A stretch of 64,000 bases of DNA from Bacillus sp. FJAT-28004 (GTDB lineage Bacteria > Bacillota > Bacilli > Paenibacillales > Paenibacillaceae): NCBI RefSeq assembly GCF_001280845.1, contig NZ_LGHP01000001.1, forward strand, positions 4,443,777 to 4,507,776. Reading direction: 5' to 3'. This document shows, piece after piece, positions 51,758 to 60,327 of this stretch; within the stretch, counting starts at the first letter, position 1, and every line of letters starts with the position of its first letter. The notes below the pieces were generated by a model. It ran no database searches. It was not told where the DNA came from and was given only the letters and a program-made list of their open reading frames with translations. Made by a program: the position numbers and the translations under genes.

Positions 51758-53089
51758 GTGTTCAAAAAGAAATGGACGATTCTCCTATTGACTCTATGTC
51801 TTGCAGTTGTTGCAGCAGGCTGCGGTCAAAATTCGAACAATGGCGGTAAAGAGGATTCAAAGAATGGTGCAAATGGAAGCGGTTCCGAGAAAGTAACGGT
51901 TAACTTTATGCACTTATGGCCTGAGGGTGTATCGGCTGGACAAAACAAAATTGTGAATCAAATCATTTCTGAATATCAAAAAGAGAACCCTAACGTTACG
52001 ATCAAACAAGAAGTATTGGACAACGAACAATATAAAAATAAGTTGAAAGTGCTTTCAGCATCAAACCAACTGCCGGATGTAGGCGTTACTTGGGCAGCGG
52101 GCTTCCTTCAACCGTATGTAGAGGGCAAGCTGTTTACACCGCTGGATGATTTGCTTAGCGGAAATCTTAATGGCAAATTCGTCAGCGGCACAACAGAGGC
52201 TTATGCTGTAGACGGTAAAACGTATGGTTTGCCGCTCGAATTCAATATTTCACCGGTATATTACAATAAAGCGCTTTTTGAGAAATACAAGCTGGAAGTG
52301 CCGCAAACCTATGAGCAATTTAAGCAAGTTGTGAAAACGCTCTCTGAAAACGGTGTCGCGCCAATCGCTCTTGGCAACAAGGATCGCTGGACTGGATCTT
52401 TGTGGTACATGTACCTTGCAGATCGTTTTGCAGGACAAGAAGCATTGTCCAAGGCAATTAGCGGCTCAGGATCTTTCAAGGATGAAAACCTAGTAAAAGC
52501 GGCTAGTGAGGTACAATCGCTAGTAGACAGCAATGCATTCGTAAAAGGCTTTAACGGCCTGTCAAACGAAGAAGCAAAATCAGAGTTTCTGAACAGCAAA
52601 GCGGCTATGTACATGATGGGTACGTGGGAGCTTCCTAACTTCACAACGAATGAAGATATTCCTAAAGAGTTCCGCGACAGCGTTGGTTTCTTCAAGTTCC
52701 CAACGGTTGAAGGCGGCAAAGGCGATATCAACAGCTGGGTAGGTGGACCAGGCGTTGGATTGTTCGTTTCAGAAAGCTCAAATGTCAAAGCAGAAGCGAA
52801 AGCTTTCGTAGAATATTTTGTGGAAAAATGGGGCGAGCAATCCGTTACTGGAGCAGGTGTTATTCCAGCAACGAAGGTGGATACTTCCAAGCTTGAGCTG
52901 CCTCAGCTATATGTAGATCTGTTCAATGAAATGAACAAAGCTAGCAGCATTACCTTGTTTGCAGATGTACAAATGCAAGCAAATGCCGCAGAAACGCATC
53001 TCAATCAAATTCAAGCGTTATTCGGCAAAGCAGTGACACCAGAGAAATTCTCTGAAGAGCATGATGCGGCCATTTCCAAAGGAAACTGA
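51758..53089 (+). CDS. CUT1-type extracellular sugar-binding lipoprotein
   Basis: Binding protein of 443 aa with signal peptide and lipobox VAAGC (Cys22), GTG start, and AAAGGGG upstream. MalE-like features are 'VNFMHLWPEGVSAGQNKI', 'SASNQLPDVGVTWAAGFLQP', 'YGLPLEFNISPVYYNKALFE' and 'SWVGGPGVGLFVSE'. With the two permease genes downstream it forms a carbohydrate uptake transporter; a neighbouring GH43 enzyme hints at xylan- or arabinan-derived oligosaccharides (inference). An inverted repeat GATTTG-N7-CAAATC lies at 51711-51729 upstream. Confidence 0.93.
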   Translation: MFKKKWTILLLTLCLAVVAAGCGQNSNNGGKEDSKNGANGSGSEKVTVNFMHLWPEGVSAGQNKIVNQIISEYQKENPNVTIKQEVLDNEQYKNKLKVLSASNQLPDVGVTWAAGFLQPYVEGKLFTPLDDLLSGNLNGKFVSGTTEAYAVDGKTYGLPLEFNISPVYYNKALFEKYKLEVPQTYEQFKQVVKTLSENGVAPIALGNKDRWTGSLWYMYLADRFAGQEALSKAISGSGSFKDENLVKAASEVQSLVDSNAFVKGFNGLSNEEAKSEFLNSKAAMYMMGTWELPNFTTNEDIPKEFRDSVGFFKFPTVEGGKGDINSWVGGPGVGLFVSESSNVKAEAKAFVEYFVEKWGEQSVTGAGVIPATKVDTSKLELPQLYVDLFNEMNKASSITLFADVQMQANAAETHLNQIQALFGKAVTPEKFSEEHDAAISKGN

Positions 53090-53118
53090 CAGCTTCTAGA
53101 ATAGGGAGCAGGGAAGCC

Positions 53119-53147
53119 GTTTACCCGGCATATGATGCCGGGTAAAC
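53119..53147 (+). other. intercistronic stem-loop between binding-protein and permease genes
   Basis: GTTTACCCGGCAT and ATGCCGGGTAAAC pair perfectly over 13 bp around a 3-base loop. No T-run follows, so it probably limits read-through or protects the binding-protein mRNA, as in mal-type operons, rather than ending transcription. Confidence 0.75.
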
Positions 53148-53183
53148 GCTTACTGCTTGAGAATGAGAAAGGAGTCGGCTAAT

Positions 53184-54065
53184 TTGGATAAGGTCATGTC
53201 GAACAAAAGAATCATTGCACTGTATGTGCTGCCTTCCCTGCTTCTGATATTAGCTATTGTATACATTCCAATCGTTCTGACTGGCTATTATGGATTAAAC
53301 CAGTGGAATGGCATTGGAGCAATGAAGTTTATTGGTTTGGATAATTATCAAGCTCTAATTAAGGATAAAATGTTTTGGAACAGCGCCGGTCATTCGCTTA
53401 TGTTAGCTGTTTTTTCAACACTTAGTCTCATTCTCTATTTAGTTATTGCTATGGTGTTGTCCGCCAAACTAAAGGGCGTCAATTTTTTTCGCAAAATATA
53501 TTTGATTCCGATGCTGCTGTCGTCCGTAGCGATTGCACAGCTTTGGCTGAAAATTTATCATCCAACGAATGGGATTCTGAACAGCTTTCTCGAATCCATT
53601 GGGTTTGCAAATCCTCCCGCATGGCTGGCTGAGTCTTCACTGGTATTGTTTGCTTTATTCATTCCAATCCTCTGGCAGTATGCGGGCTTTTATATTTTAA
53701 TTTATTACGCTGCGCTTAAGAACATCCCGGCTTCACTTGAGGAAGCGGCGAAGATCGACGGTGCGAATGCCTTTCAAATCGCTTACAAAATCAAGCTTCC
53801 GCTGGCGATGGAGGTCATTAAAGTAACGATCGTGCTGGCAGTTGTTGGCTCGCTAAAATACTTTGATCTGATCTACGTCATGACAGATGGAGGGCCAAAT
53901 GGCTCCAGTGAAGTGATGGCATCGTACATGTATCACCAAGCTTTCCGGGCATATGACTTTGGCTATGGCAGTGCAATTGGCTTCTTCCTGCTTATCATCT
54001 GTCTCATCGTAACTTGGATAATCCGAAAATTGACTGCTACAAAAGATACGATTCAATATTCGTAA
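53184..54065 (+). CDS. CUT1-type sugar ABC permease (MalF-like)
   Basis: A 293-aa permease with about six helices. Signs: 'YVLPSLLLILAIVYIPIVLT', 'LIPMLLSSVAIAQLWLKIYH' and the EAA loop 'LEEAAKIDGANAFQIAYKIKLP'. TTG 53184 is chosen with AAAGGAG at 53168-53174 nine bases upstream; earlier in-frame starts precede or overlap that site. No ATPase gene is present in the operon, so a shared MsmX-type ATPase is expected. Confidence 0.92.
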   Translation: MDKVMSNKRIIALYVLPSLLLILAIVYIPIVLTGYYGLNQWNGIGAMKFIGLDNYQALIKDKMFWNSAGHSLMLAVFSTLSLILYLVIAMVLSAKLKGVNFFRKIYLIPMLLSSVAIAQLWLKIYHPTNGILNSFLESIGFANPPAWLAESSLVLFALFIPILWQYAGFYILIYYAALKNIPASLEEAAKIDGANAFQIAYKIKLPLAMEVIKVTIVLAVVGSLKYFDLIYVMTDGGPNGSSEVMASYMYHQAFRAYDFGYGSAIGFFLLIICLIVTWIIRKLTATKDTIQYS

Positions 54066-54078
54066 GGAGGGAAGCTTC

Positions 54079-54963
54079 ATGATGCACGGAACTGCAGGAC
54101 AGCTGAGGAACGGAAACAAAAGCTCCGGCGCTTGGATAGCAAGCAAACTGGGTTATTCCGTACTATATATCGTGTTATCGGTCGTTGCCATATTGCAAAT
54201 TTTCCCGCTCGTATGGCTGCTGTTTTTCTCGCTTAAAAACAATCAGGAAGTATTCAATCTTCCTCCGTTGTCACTGCCTATGAATCCTAGGTGGGAAAAT
54301 TACGAGAAGGTATGGAGTGCTGGAAATATTGATGTTTACTTTTTCAACAGCGTATGGATTACGGTTGTAGCGACGGTGCTTACGATTGTATTAGGCAGCC
54401 TGGTTACCTACGCGATAACAAGGCTGAAGTGGAAGGGAAGCTCTTTTGTACTCGGTTTATTCATGGTTGCGATGATGATTCCGGTGCATTCGACGCTCAT
54501 TCCGTTGTTCAGCATATTCAACAAAATACATCTCATTGATCATCCGTTGTCGCTTATTTTGTCTTATGTAGCGTTCAATATGCCGATCACGATTATGATC
54601 CTGCTTGGCTTCTATTATGCTTTGCCGCGTGAGGTAGAAGAAGCGGCGGTTATTGACGGCTGCTCCGTGAACAAAATATTTTTCCGAATCGTACTGCCGA
54701 TGACAGGCTCTGTTATCGCAACGACAGGCATTATTAACATGATTTATAATTGGAATGAATTTATTTTCGTTAATACATTTATAAGCTCAGATGCCTATAA
54801 AACGCTGACGGTCGGCGTGCAAAACTTCATCGGGCAGTATACGACGGACTGGGGCGCAATCGGCGCTACATTAATGATTAGTATATTGCCAATATTGATT
54901 GCATTCCTATTCTTAAGCGATCGTATCGTTGAAGGCATAGCGGCAGGTTCAGTCAAAGGCTAA
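54079..54963 (+). CDS. CUT1-type sugar ABC permease (MalG-like)
   Basis: A 294-aa permease: 'GYSVLYIVLSVVAILQIFPL', 'LVTYAITRLKWKGSSFVLGL', 'MMIPVHSTLIPLFSI' and the EAA loop 'VEEAAVIDGCSVNKIFFRIVLP'. TAAGGAGGG lies eight bases before the ATG, the strongest ribosome site in the operon. It ends with 'RIVEGIAAGSVKG', as MalG-like proteins do, followed by a terminator. Confidence 0.93.
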   Translation: MMHGTAGQLRNGNKSSGAWIASKLGYSVLYIVLSVVAILQIFPLVWLLFFSLKNNQEVFNLPPLSLPMNPRWENYEKVWSAGNIDVYFFNSVWITVVATVLTIVLGSLVTYAITRLKWKGSSFVLGLFMVAMMIPVHSTLIPLFSIFNKIHLIDHPLSLILSYVAFNMPITIMILLGFYYALPREVEEAAVIDGCSVNKIFFRIVLPMTGSVIATTGIINMIYNWNEFIFVNTFISSDAYKTLTVGVQNFIGQYTTDWGAIGATLMISILPILIAFLFLSDRIVEGIAAGSVKG

Positions 54964-55007
54964 AGCTGATGATGGACGTCGTTCGCTTGGCAGTATTTGA
55001 ATCGTTC

Positions 55008-55052
55008 AAGAACCTCCAATCACAGCAGTGATTATGGAGGTTCTTTCGTTTA
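55008..55052 (+). terminator. Rho-independent terminator of the CUT1 operon
   Basis: AAGAACCTCCAATCAC pairs with GTGATTATGGAGGTTCTT, followed by TCGTTTAT. Confidence 0.9.
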
Positions 55053-55061
55053 TGTAAAGTA

Positions 55062-55108
55062 TAAAAAAAAGAAAGCTCTTAGGAACGATGCTCAGCTCCC
55101 AAAAGCTT
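55062..55108 (-). terminator. Rho-independent terminator of the GH43 gene
   Basis: On the minus strand AAGCTTTTGGGA pairs with TCCTAAGAGCTT, followed by CTTTTTTTTA. Confidence 0.85.
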
Positions 55109-55118
55109 ACTTGCTTCA

Positions 55119-56726
55119 TTAATGATTGTCGTATATAAAATAATCAAAGTCTGCATGCAGGCTGCGTCCCGATGTATCCTGACACTGCATGCCGACGAAT
55201 GCGCCTGTGAAGAAGCCGCCGCCTTGAATGTAGTCATCCGATAGCTTGTAGCATTCGAAGTTTACAGGCAGACGAGTCCAGCTCTTGCCATCAAACGAAT
55301 AAGAATAGTAGTACAGTGTATTCTCTACGTCAACACGAATATGCACATAGGCAACGTCTTCTGGAATCGCTATTTCGTTTCCTTGAAGCGGCTCAGAGAA
55401 CGAAAAATTATCGCATGCAACAAGCTGCAAAATTCTTCCCTTTTCCTCATTCCATGAGATTTGGCAAGATGTCCAGTTTTGCGTGTTGTAGTAGTTCACA
55501 AGCCCAGCTGATTGTTGGAAGGACGTCGGTTGAAATGCGATTTTTGTTTCAGCTGTAAAGTTGAAATGCTGCCATCTCCTTGCGATAAATGACTGCGTAA
55601 ATTTGGAAGTCAATGATTCTTTGCCGTATAGACGAAGATGTCCAGGGTTATCGGTCAAAGAAACAATTTGATCTCCTAAAGGGATGCGCAGGCTTTGGAA
55701 ATGCAGATTTAGCGTGCTGCTATCGAAATCGTCCTTAACTGGATAATCGCGCTCCCATTTCACTTCTGGAATGTTCGGTCCTTCAATGACAAGGGAAGGC
55801 TGGTTGCCGCCAACGACATAAGGCCAATCATTGCGCCATTCGAGCCGCTGAATAGCTGTTTCTCTGCCAAGCGGGCAGTATCCACGCGGATCAAGCAGCG
55901 GCTGGCCTTCTCTGGAGAGAGGTCGTCCAACTAGATGCACTAAGAACCACTCGCCCGTATGCGTTTGAACGATAGAAGCATGGCCAGCCTTTTGCAATGG
56001 AATACGCGGTGCATGGAACGATGAGATTAACGGATTTTCTGGATGCACCTCATATGGTCCGGTAAGCTGTTTGGAGCGAGCGATGGTCGCCTGATGCTCA
56101 TATTTGGTGCCGCCCTCAGCCGTAAGCAAGTAATAGTAGCCATTCATTTTATAGAGATGAGGAGCTTCGGTCAGCTTAATATCGGTTCCTTTGAAAATAA
56201 TTTCAGGTTTGCCGATTAGCTTCTGCTCACTCGCGCTGTATTCCTGTAGCAAAATACCATAGAAGTTGTGATGGCCGACCCGTTGATCCCACATCATGTT
56301 TACAAAATACTTTTTGCCGTCCTCGTCATGGAACAACGATGGATCGAAGCCGGAGCTATTCACATGAATGGGCTCGGACCATTCGCCATCAATCGTGTCG
56401 CAGGTAACCAAATAGTTGTGGCAGTCTTTCCATTGTCCTTCGGTCACTTTCACATCGGTATAGATGAGCCAAAATTTATTGTCACTATAGGATAGTGCGG
56501 GAGCCCAAATACCGCCAGAATCAGGATTGCCCATCATGTTCAGCTGGCTGAGCCTACTTAAAGGTCTTGAGGCAAGCCTCCAGTTTTTTAAATCCTTAGA
56601 GTGGTAAATGCCGACGCCGGGAAACCATTCGAAGGTTGAAACCGCAATATAGTAGTCTTCTCCTACACGGCAGATACAGGGGTCTGGATTAAAGCCAGGT
56701 AAAATCGGATTTTGGATGGCAGTCAT
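55119..56726 (-). CDS. glycoside hydrolase family 43 beta-xylosidase/alpha-arabinofuranosidase
   Basis: A 535-aa XynB-like enzyme: five-bladed beta-propeller (about 1-310) and C-terminal beta-sandwich (about 325-535). The catalytic triad of the family is visible: base Asp15 (FNPDP), pKa-modulating Asp128 (SSGFDPSLF) and acid Glu187 (KLTEAPHLY). Their positions match intracellular xylosidases such as Selenomonas SXA almost exactly. No signal peptide, so it acts in the cytoplasm on imported oligosaccharides. AAGGAG precedes the ATG. Position next to the CUT1 importer and an AraC regulator supports a xylo- or arabino-oligosaccharide utilisation locus. Confidence 0.94.
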   Translation of the reverse strand: MTAIQNPILPGFNPDPCICRVGEDYYIAVSTFEWFPGVGIYHSKDLKNWRLASRPLSRLSQLNMMGNPDSGGIWAPALSYSDNKFWLIYTDVKVTEGQWKDCHNYLVTCDTIDGEWSEPIHVNSSGFDPSLFHDEDGKKYFVNMMWDQRVGHHNFYGILLQEYSASEQKLIGKPEIIFKGTDIKLTEAPHLYKMNGYYYLLTAEGGTKYEHQATIARSKQLTGPYEVHPENPLISSFHAPRIPLQKAGHASIVQTHTGEWFLVHLVGRPLSREGQPLLDPRGYCPLGRETAIQRLEWRNDWPYVVGGNQPSLVIEGPNIPEVKWERDYPVKDDFDSSTLNLHFQSLRIPLGDQIVSLTDNPGHLRLYGKESLTSKFTQSFIARRWQHFNFTAETKIAFQPTSFQQSAGLVNYYNTQNWTSCQISWNEEKGRILQLVACDNFSFSEPLQGNEIAIPEDVAYVHIRVDVENTLYYYSYSFDGKSWTRLPVNFECYKLSDDYIQGGGFFTGAFVGMQCQDTSGRSLHADFDYFIYDNH

Positions 56727-56878
56727 ATCTTTTCTCCTTTTTAGGAAATGAAATGTAATCTATACTATCTATATCATAGCAATGATTTTAACCCGTTCCC
56801 ATATCCATACCATGTTGATATTTACCCAAATCAATCATATTTTTGGGCCTGCAAATAAGGAAGGAGAAATGCGCGCTT

Positions 56879-57814
56879 ATGCAAATAAAAATAGAGTCCA
56901 CTAGGAAAGAATTTATGCTGCCTGATATGGATTCCACCTTCCGTGTTTTTGCAGCACACTGGCGTACGGTTGATCCGGATTGGAAATATCCGCTGCATAA
57001 GCATCCTCTATTTGAAGTGAATCTCGTATTGTCGGGAACGCAGGAGATGAAGGTTAACGGACATGCCTATAAGCAAGGCCCAGGTGATCTTATATTGCTC
57101 AATCCGGGGGACAATCATGAAAGCTCCGTCGTTTGTAATGATGAAATGACCTATTACTGCTTGCATTTTGACGTCGATGAAAGGTCTTTCCGTGAGCTAC
57201 TTATTCGCAACAGCCATTGTTTTCACGAGGCTGGCAGTGAGCTGGCAGTAGCAATCAAGCCAGCATTGGATAAATTAATGGCATTAACCTCCGAAGAGTC
57301 AGTCGTACGAGTCGAGTCTCGCATGAATATTTTGTCCGCTTTATTTGAACTGTTTGCCGGATTAAGCGGTACGCTGTCTGAGCTTAATCGCGGTGATGAG
57401 GCTGGTGCACGGAAATCGGCTGCAGCAGCACAGATTGCGAGTATGCTGGAGTGTACGGTTGAAGGTGCGGCAAGCAGAAGAGGGCAGGAGGACGAGATGG
57501 AGACGATAAAATTAATTGCGGATTCGGTGGGTTACAGCATGTCATCGGTCAATCGCATGTTTACCCAGATGTATGGCGTGTCTCCCCGTCAATATTTGTC
57601 CACTTTGATGCTGAAAAAAGCGAAGCTGCTGCTGATGAATCCGGAAGAAACGGTCGAGTCGATATCGGCAAAGCTTGGCTACCATAATATTGCTCACTTC
57701 AGCAGGCAGTTCAAACGTTGGACGGGGGAGTCGCCAAGCAGCTTCCGCAGTAAAACGGTATCGTTTTCTATACATCATGCCAAATCTTCTTCTTCTATAA
57801 AAAATATACTATAA
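56879..57814 (+). CDS. AraC-family regulator with cupin sensor
   Basis: A 311-aa regulator divergent from the GH43 gene: N-terminal cupin (about 20-110; 'HKHPLFEVNLVLSGTQEMKV', 'GPGDLILLNPGDNHES'), linker, and C-terminal AraC double helix-turn-helix (about 205-300; 'IADSVGYSMSSVNRMFTQMY' and 'VESISAKLGYHNIAHFSRQF'). ATG 56879 follows AAGGAG at 56861-56866 with a long 12-base spacing, so the start is less certain. Likely sugar-responsive control of the GH43 gene; effector unknown. Confidence 0.88.
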   Translation: MQIKIESTRKEFMLPDMDSTFRVFAAHWRTVDPDWKYPLHKHPLFEVNLVLSGTQEMKVNGHAYKQGPGDLILLNPGDNHESSVVCNDEMTYYCLHFDVDERSFRELLIRNSHCFHEAGSELAVAIKPALDKLMALTSEESVVRVESRMNILSALFELFAGLSGTLSELNRGDEAGARKSAAAAQIASMLECTVEGAASRRGQEDEMETIKLIADSVGYSMSSVNRMFTQMYGVSPRQYLSTLMLKKAKLLLMNPEETVESISAKLGYHNIAHFSRQFKRWTGESPSSFRSKTVSFSIHHAKSSSSIKNIL

Positions 57815-57892
57815 TTGGAAAATGGGATTTAAACGGGATTCCCGATCAGCTGTCCCGCTGTGACAAGTATAGAACAAAGGAGAGTTGTGTAA

Positions 57893-58363
57893 ATGAGAGC
57901 TCAGTTAGCTATGCCAGATAGAGGCGAGGAAGTCTCTAGCAAAGCAAAAGCACATATTAAAAAGGCTCTTCAAGTCAGATTGGTATCCGATTTAGAGAAA
58001 GCAAAGGAATATTATGAACATATATTAGGTTTTGCCATCGATGGATGGGGACATGCTGAGCGAGAAGGGGTAGGTTTTTTACTGCAGCAAGCAGAGAAAG
58101 CAGAAGATGTCAGGCCGAATGTAAAGCCGTCGCAAATGGATTATCCTTCCGACTGGGCTGGTCCGCTGGCGAGCTGGGATACGTACGCTTACTCTGATTT
58201 CGCTGGAGTGCAATCCTTGTATGAGGAGTTCAGAGCCAAAGGCGCAATCATAGCGTACGAGCCAATAGTAGAGGATATGGGCAGCAGAAAGTGGAAAGAG
58301 TTTGCGGTAAAGGATTTGGATAATTATATTATCGTATTTGGCGGTGGAAATAGTGGCAGCTGA
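57893..58363 (+). CDS. VOC-superfamily (glyoxalase/bleomycin-resistance-like) protein
   Basis: A 156-aa VOC-fold protein: 'ALQVRLVSDLEKAKEYYEHI' then LGF is the classical betaalpha-beta entry, and 'KWKEFAVKDLDNYIIVFGG' carries the closing strand. AAGGAGAG precedes the ATG. The first 25 residues are polar and not part of the fold. Members bind metals or hydrophobic drugs; the typical metal ligands are not all obvious here, so an antibiotic- or metabolite-binding role is only possible. It overlaps the next GNAT gene. Confidence 0.85.
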   Translation: MRAQLAMPDRGEEVSSKAKAHIKKALQVRLVSDLEKAKEYYEHILGFAIDGWGHAEREGVGFLLQQAEKAEDVRPNVKPSQMDYPSDWAGPLASWDTYAYSDFAGVQSLYEEFRAKGAIIAYEPIVEDMGSRKWKEFAVKDLDNYIIVFGGGNSGS

Positions 58364-58787
58364 AATAGCATATGGAACCAAAGAAGAAAGTGAATACGTG
58401 AAAAGAAAACTAATTGAGTATAATCATGGACATGTGCCTGATGATCTGAAGAACAATTATGAGGAAATAAACCTGACGATAAAGGATGACGAAGGTAAGA
58501 TCATTGGTGGACTATTAAGCGTTTTTTGCTGGAATTGGATAGAGGTCGATATATTGTGGGTAGATCATGCACTTAGAGGCACAGGGCTTGGAAGTCAGCT
58601 GTTATCCCAAATAGAGAAAATAGCCAAAGAGAAAAAATGCACCTTCATTAAACTAAATACGTTTAGTTTTCAAGCGCCGGAGTTTTATAAGAAAAATGGA
58701 TATAAAGAAGTGGCGGTTTTTGAAGATGCCCCTCTGGGCAGCAAGCATTATTATTTTCGAAAAGATATTAGTTCACGGAGGGTTTGA
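58353..58787 (+). CDS. GNAT acetyltransferase
   Basis: A GNAT protein of about 144 aa: 'WIEVDILWVDHALRGTGLGS' with RGTGLG as the acetyl-CoA loop, followed by 'CTFIKLNTFSFQAPEFYKKN' and GYKEV, typical of the family's C-terminal strands. Start is uncertain: GTG 58353 (GGTGGA four bases upstream) overlaps the VOC gene by 11 bp, and GTG 58344 or TTG 58338 are alternatives. It is followed directly by pheA. Substrate unknown. Confidence 0.85.
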   Translation: MAAEIAYGTKEESEYVKRKLIEYNHGHVPDDLKNNYEEINLTIKDDEGKIIGGLLSVFCWNWIEVDILWVDHALRGTGLGSQLLSQIEKIAKEKKCTFIKLNTFSFQAPEFYKKNGYKEVAVFEDAPLGSKHYYFRKDISSRRV

Positions 58788-58789
58788 GT

Positions 58790-59605
58790 ATGATTAAAGT
58801 TGCTTATTTAGGTCCCAAGGGAACCTTTTCGGAAGAAGCTGCCCATCAATATTTTGCTGATTCAACCGAATGGGTTATGCACGAATCGATATTGGATGTA
58901 TTGGAAGCTGTTCATTCGGAAGAAGTGGATAAATGTATTGTTCCGATTGAAAATTCAATTGCAGGCAACATTCACATGACCATTGACGGTTTATTAATGT
59001 ACAATCTTCACATTGAAGCGGATCTGGTTTTTACGGTATCCCTTCATTTGATTGGAAATCCTGAGGCTGATATCAATGAGATCACTACGGTTAGATCTAT
59101 AAATCCAGCTATTAACCAGTGCAGGGAGTTCATTAAACGCAATCACTTAAAAACGGAATATACAGATAGTACAGCGAAGGCCGCTCAATCTATTAAAGAA
59201 TCGCTTACGGTCGCGGCAATTGCTTCGAAATCGGTAGCAGAGCAATATCGCTTGAAAATACTCGATAGTGAAATTCAAGACCATTCAGCTAATCACACCC
59301 GATTTATTGTTGTCAGCAAAAAAATGCCTTCCGGCAAAGAACAAATGAAGACCATGCTATTGATAACACCAAACAATGAATTTCCCGGTGTATTGTCATC
59401 CATTCTAAATGTTTTCTCCGCACTAGGCATTAACCTTACTTGGATTGAATCGCGCCCCACTGGCAAGCAGTTAGGGACATATCGCTTTTTAATCGAAACG
59501 GAAATGGTACAGGATGAGCCGCGTATGAATAAAGCGATGAAAATATTTGAAACGTTCGGGCATCAGGTGCATATTGTAGGAAGTTATTCGACAACTATTC
59601 TTTAA
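58790..59605 (+). CDS. pheA: prephenate dehydratase
   Basis: Converts prephenate to phenylpyruvate in phenylalanine biosynthesis (cytoplasm). The 271-aa product has the PDT domain (about 1-180; 'VAYLGPKGTFSEEAAHQYF', 'VPIENSIAGN', the catalytic TRF at 170-172) and a C-terminal ACT domain (about 188-265) with 'NNEFPGVL' and ESRP at 220-223, which bind feedback phenylalanine. ATG 58790 has GGAGG seven bases upstream; an in-frame TTG at 58784 abuts it. Position after a GNAT gene is unusual, but the enzyme itself is normal. Confidence 0.95.
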   Translation: MIKVAYLGPKGTFSEEAAHQYFADSTEWVMHESILDVLEAVHSEEVDKCIVPIENSIAGNIHMTIDGLLMYNLHIEADLVFTVSLHLIGNPEADINEITTVRSINPAINQCREFIKRNHLKTEYTDSTAKAAQSIKESLTVAAIASKSVAEQYRLKILDSEIQDHSANHTRFIVVSKKMPSGKEQMKTMLLITPNNEFPGVLSSILNVFSALGINLTWIESRPTGKQLGTYRFLIETEMVQDEPRMNKAMKIFETFGHQVHIVGSYSTTIL

Positions 59606-59622
59606 CGGGATTAAGCTTCTGT

Positions 59623-59653
59623 AAAAAGGGAATCACTTGTGATTCCCTTTTTT
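59623..59653 (+). terminator. Rho-independent terminator after pheA
   Basis: AAAAAGGGAATCAC pairs with GTGATTCCCTTTTT, ending in a T-run. Confidence 0.93.
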
Positions 59654-59716
59654 GCTCAGCAACAAATATTTCCATTCCATCGTTATAGGCTATAAGAATG
59701 AACGGGAGTGATGATC

Positions 59717-60304
59717 ATGAGAAATAAAGTAGTACTGCTAACGGTTAGCTGCATCTGTTTATTTATTTTGATGAAGGCTAATTTTGTCCATGCTTGCTCG
59801 CCTCTCCCTTGGAAATTTGAAGATGCATATGAGTCGAAGGCTATGGTTTATGGTAAGGTGGCTGATAGTAGTGAAGACGGTAGAAAAGTAACGCTGGATG
59901 TCATTTCATATGCAGGACCGGATCAAGCGCCACAAACCATCTATTTACCAGAAACGATAGATAATAGAAGTAAATATCCAGCTGGAAATACATGTCCTGA
60001 TTTTTCAATGAAGTTCAAGAAAGGCGAGGAATACGTCTTTTTCTTAGCAGATGTACCTCCTAATCTTAAATTGTATTCACCAAGCTGGATAACGGCGTCT
60101 GCAGTAGTAGATGGGGAGGTCGTTGTTGGATTGCCAAATGGTGAAAAGGACTCCTTGCAAAATCATTTGCAAACTTTTGCACAATCGAAAGATTACACGA
60201 TACAATCGCCAAATCACAGTTCTCCTGTCTGGGGAAAGAGTGATATGTTATTATTGCCGTCAATCATCATCGTTGGTTTGCGTATGCTCCTAGGACGTTA
60301 TTAA
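59717..60304 (+). CDS. secreted protein with NTR/TIMP-like domain and C-terminal anchor
   Basis: A 195-aa protein with a signal peptide (about 1-25, ending VHAC), a soluble domain with 'CSPLPWKFEDAYESKAMVYG', 'YLPETIDNRSKYPAG', 'CPDF' and 'FKKGEEYVFFLADVP', and a C-terminal hydrophobic segment (LLLPSIIIVGLRMLLG). The Cys-led start and the GEEYVFFL strand resemble the NTR/TIMP-type OB fold of some bacterial secreted proteins. This is a pattern judgement; a search could refute it. Start ATG 59717 is eight bases after CGGGAGTG; GTG 59708 is in that site. Function unknown. Confidence 0.7.
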   Translation: MRNKVVLLTVSCICLFILMKANFVHACSPLPWKFEDAYESKAMVYGKVADSSEDGRKVTLDVISYAGPDQAPQTIYLPETIDNRSKYPAGNTCPDFSMKFKKGEEYVFFLADVPPNLKLYSPSWITASAVVDGEVVVGLPNGEKDSLQNHLQTFAQSKDYTIQSPNHSSPVWGKSDMLLLPSIIIVGLRMLLGRY

Positions 60305-60327
60305 TTTTGTGGAAGGGGGTGTTCCGC

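Noticed and set aside
53142..53154. Catabolite-response-like core TAAACGCTTAC
   Set aside because: Outer bases do not fit the cre consensus and it lies inside the right arm of a hairpin after the binding-protein gene, not at a promoter.
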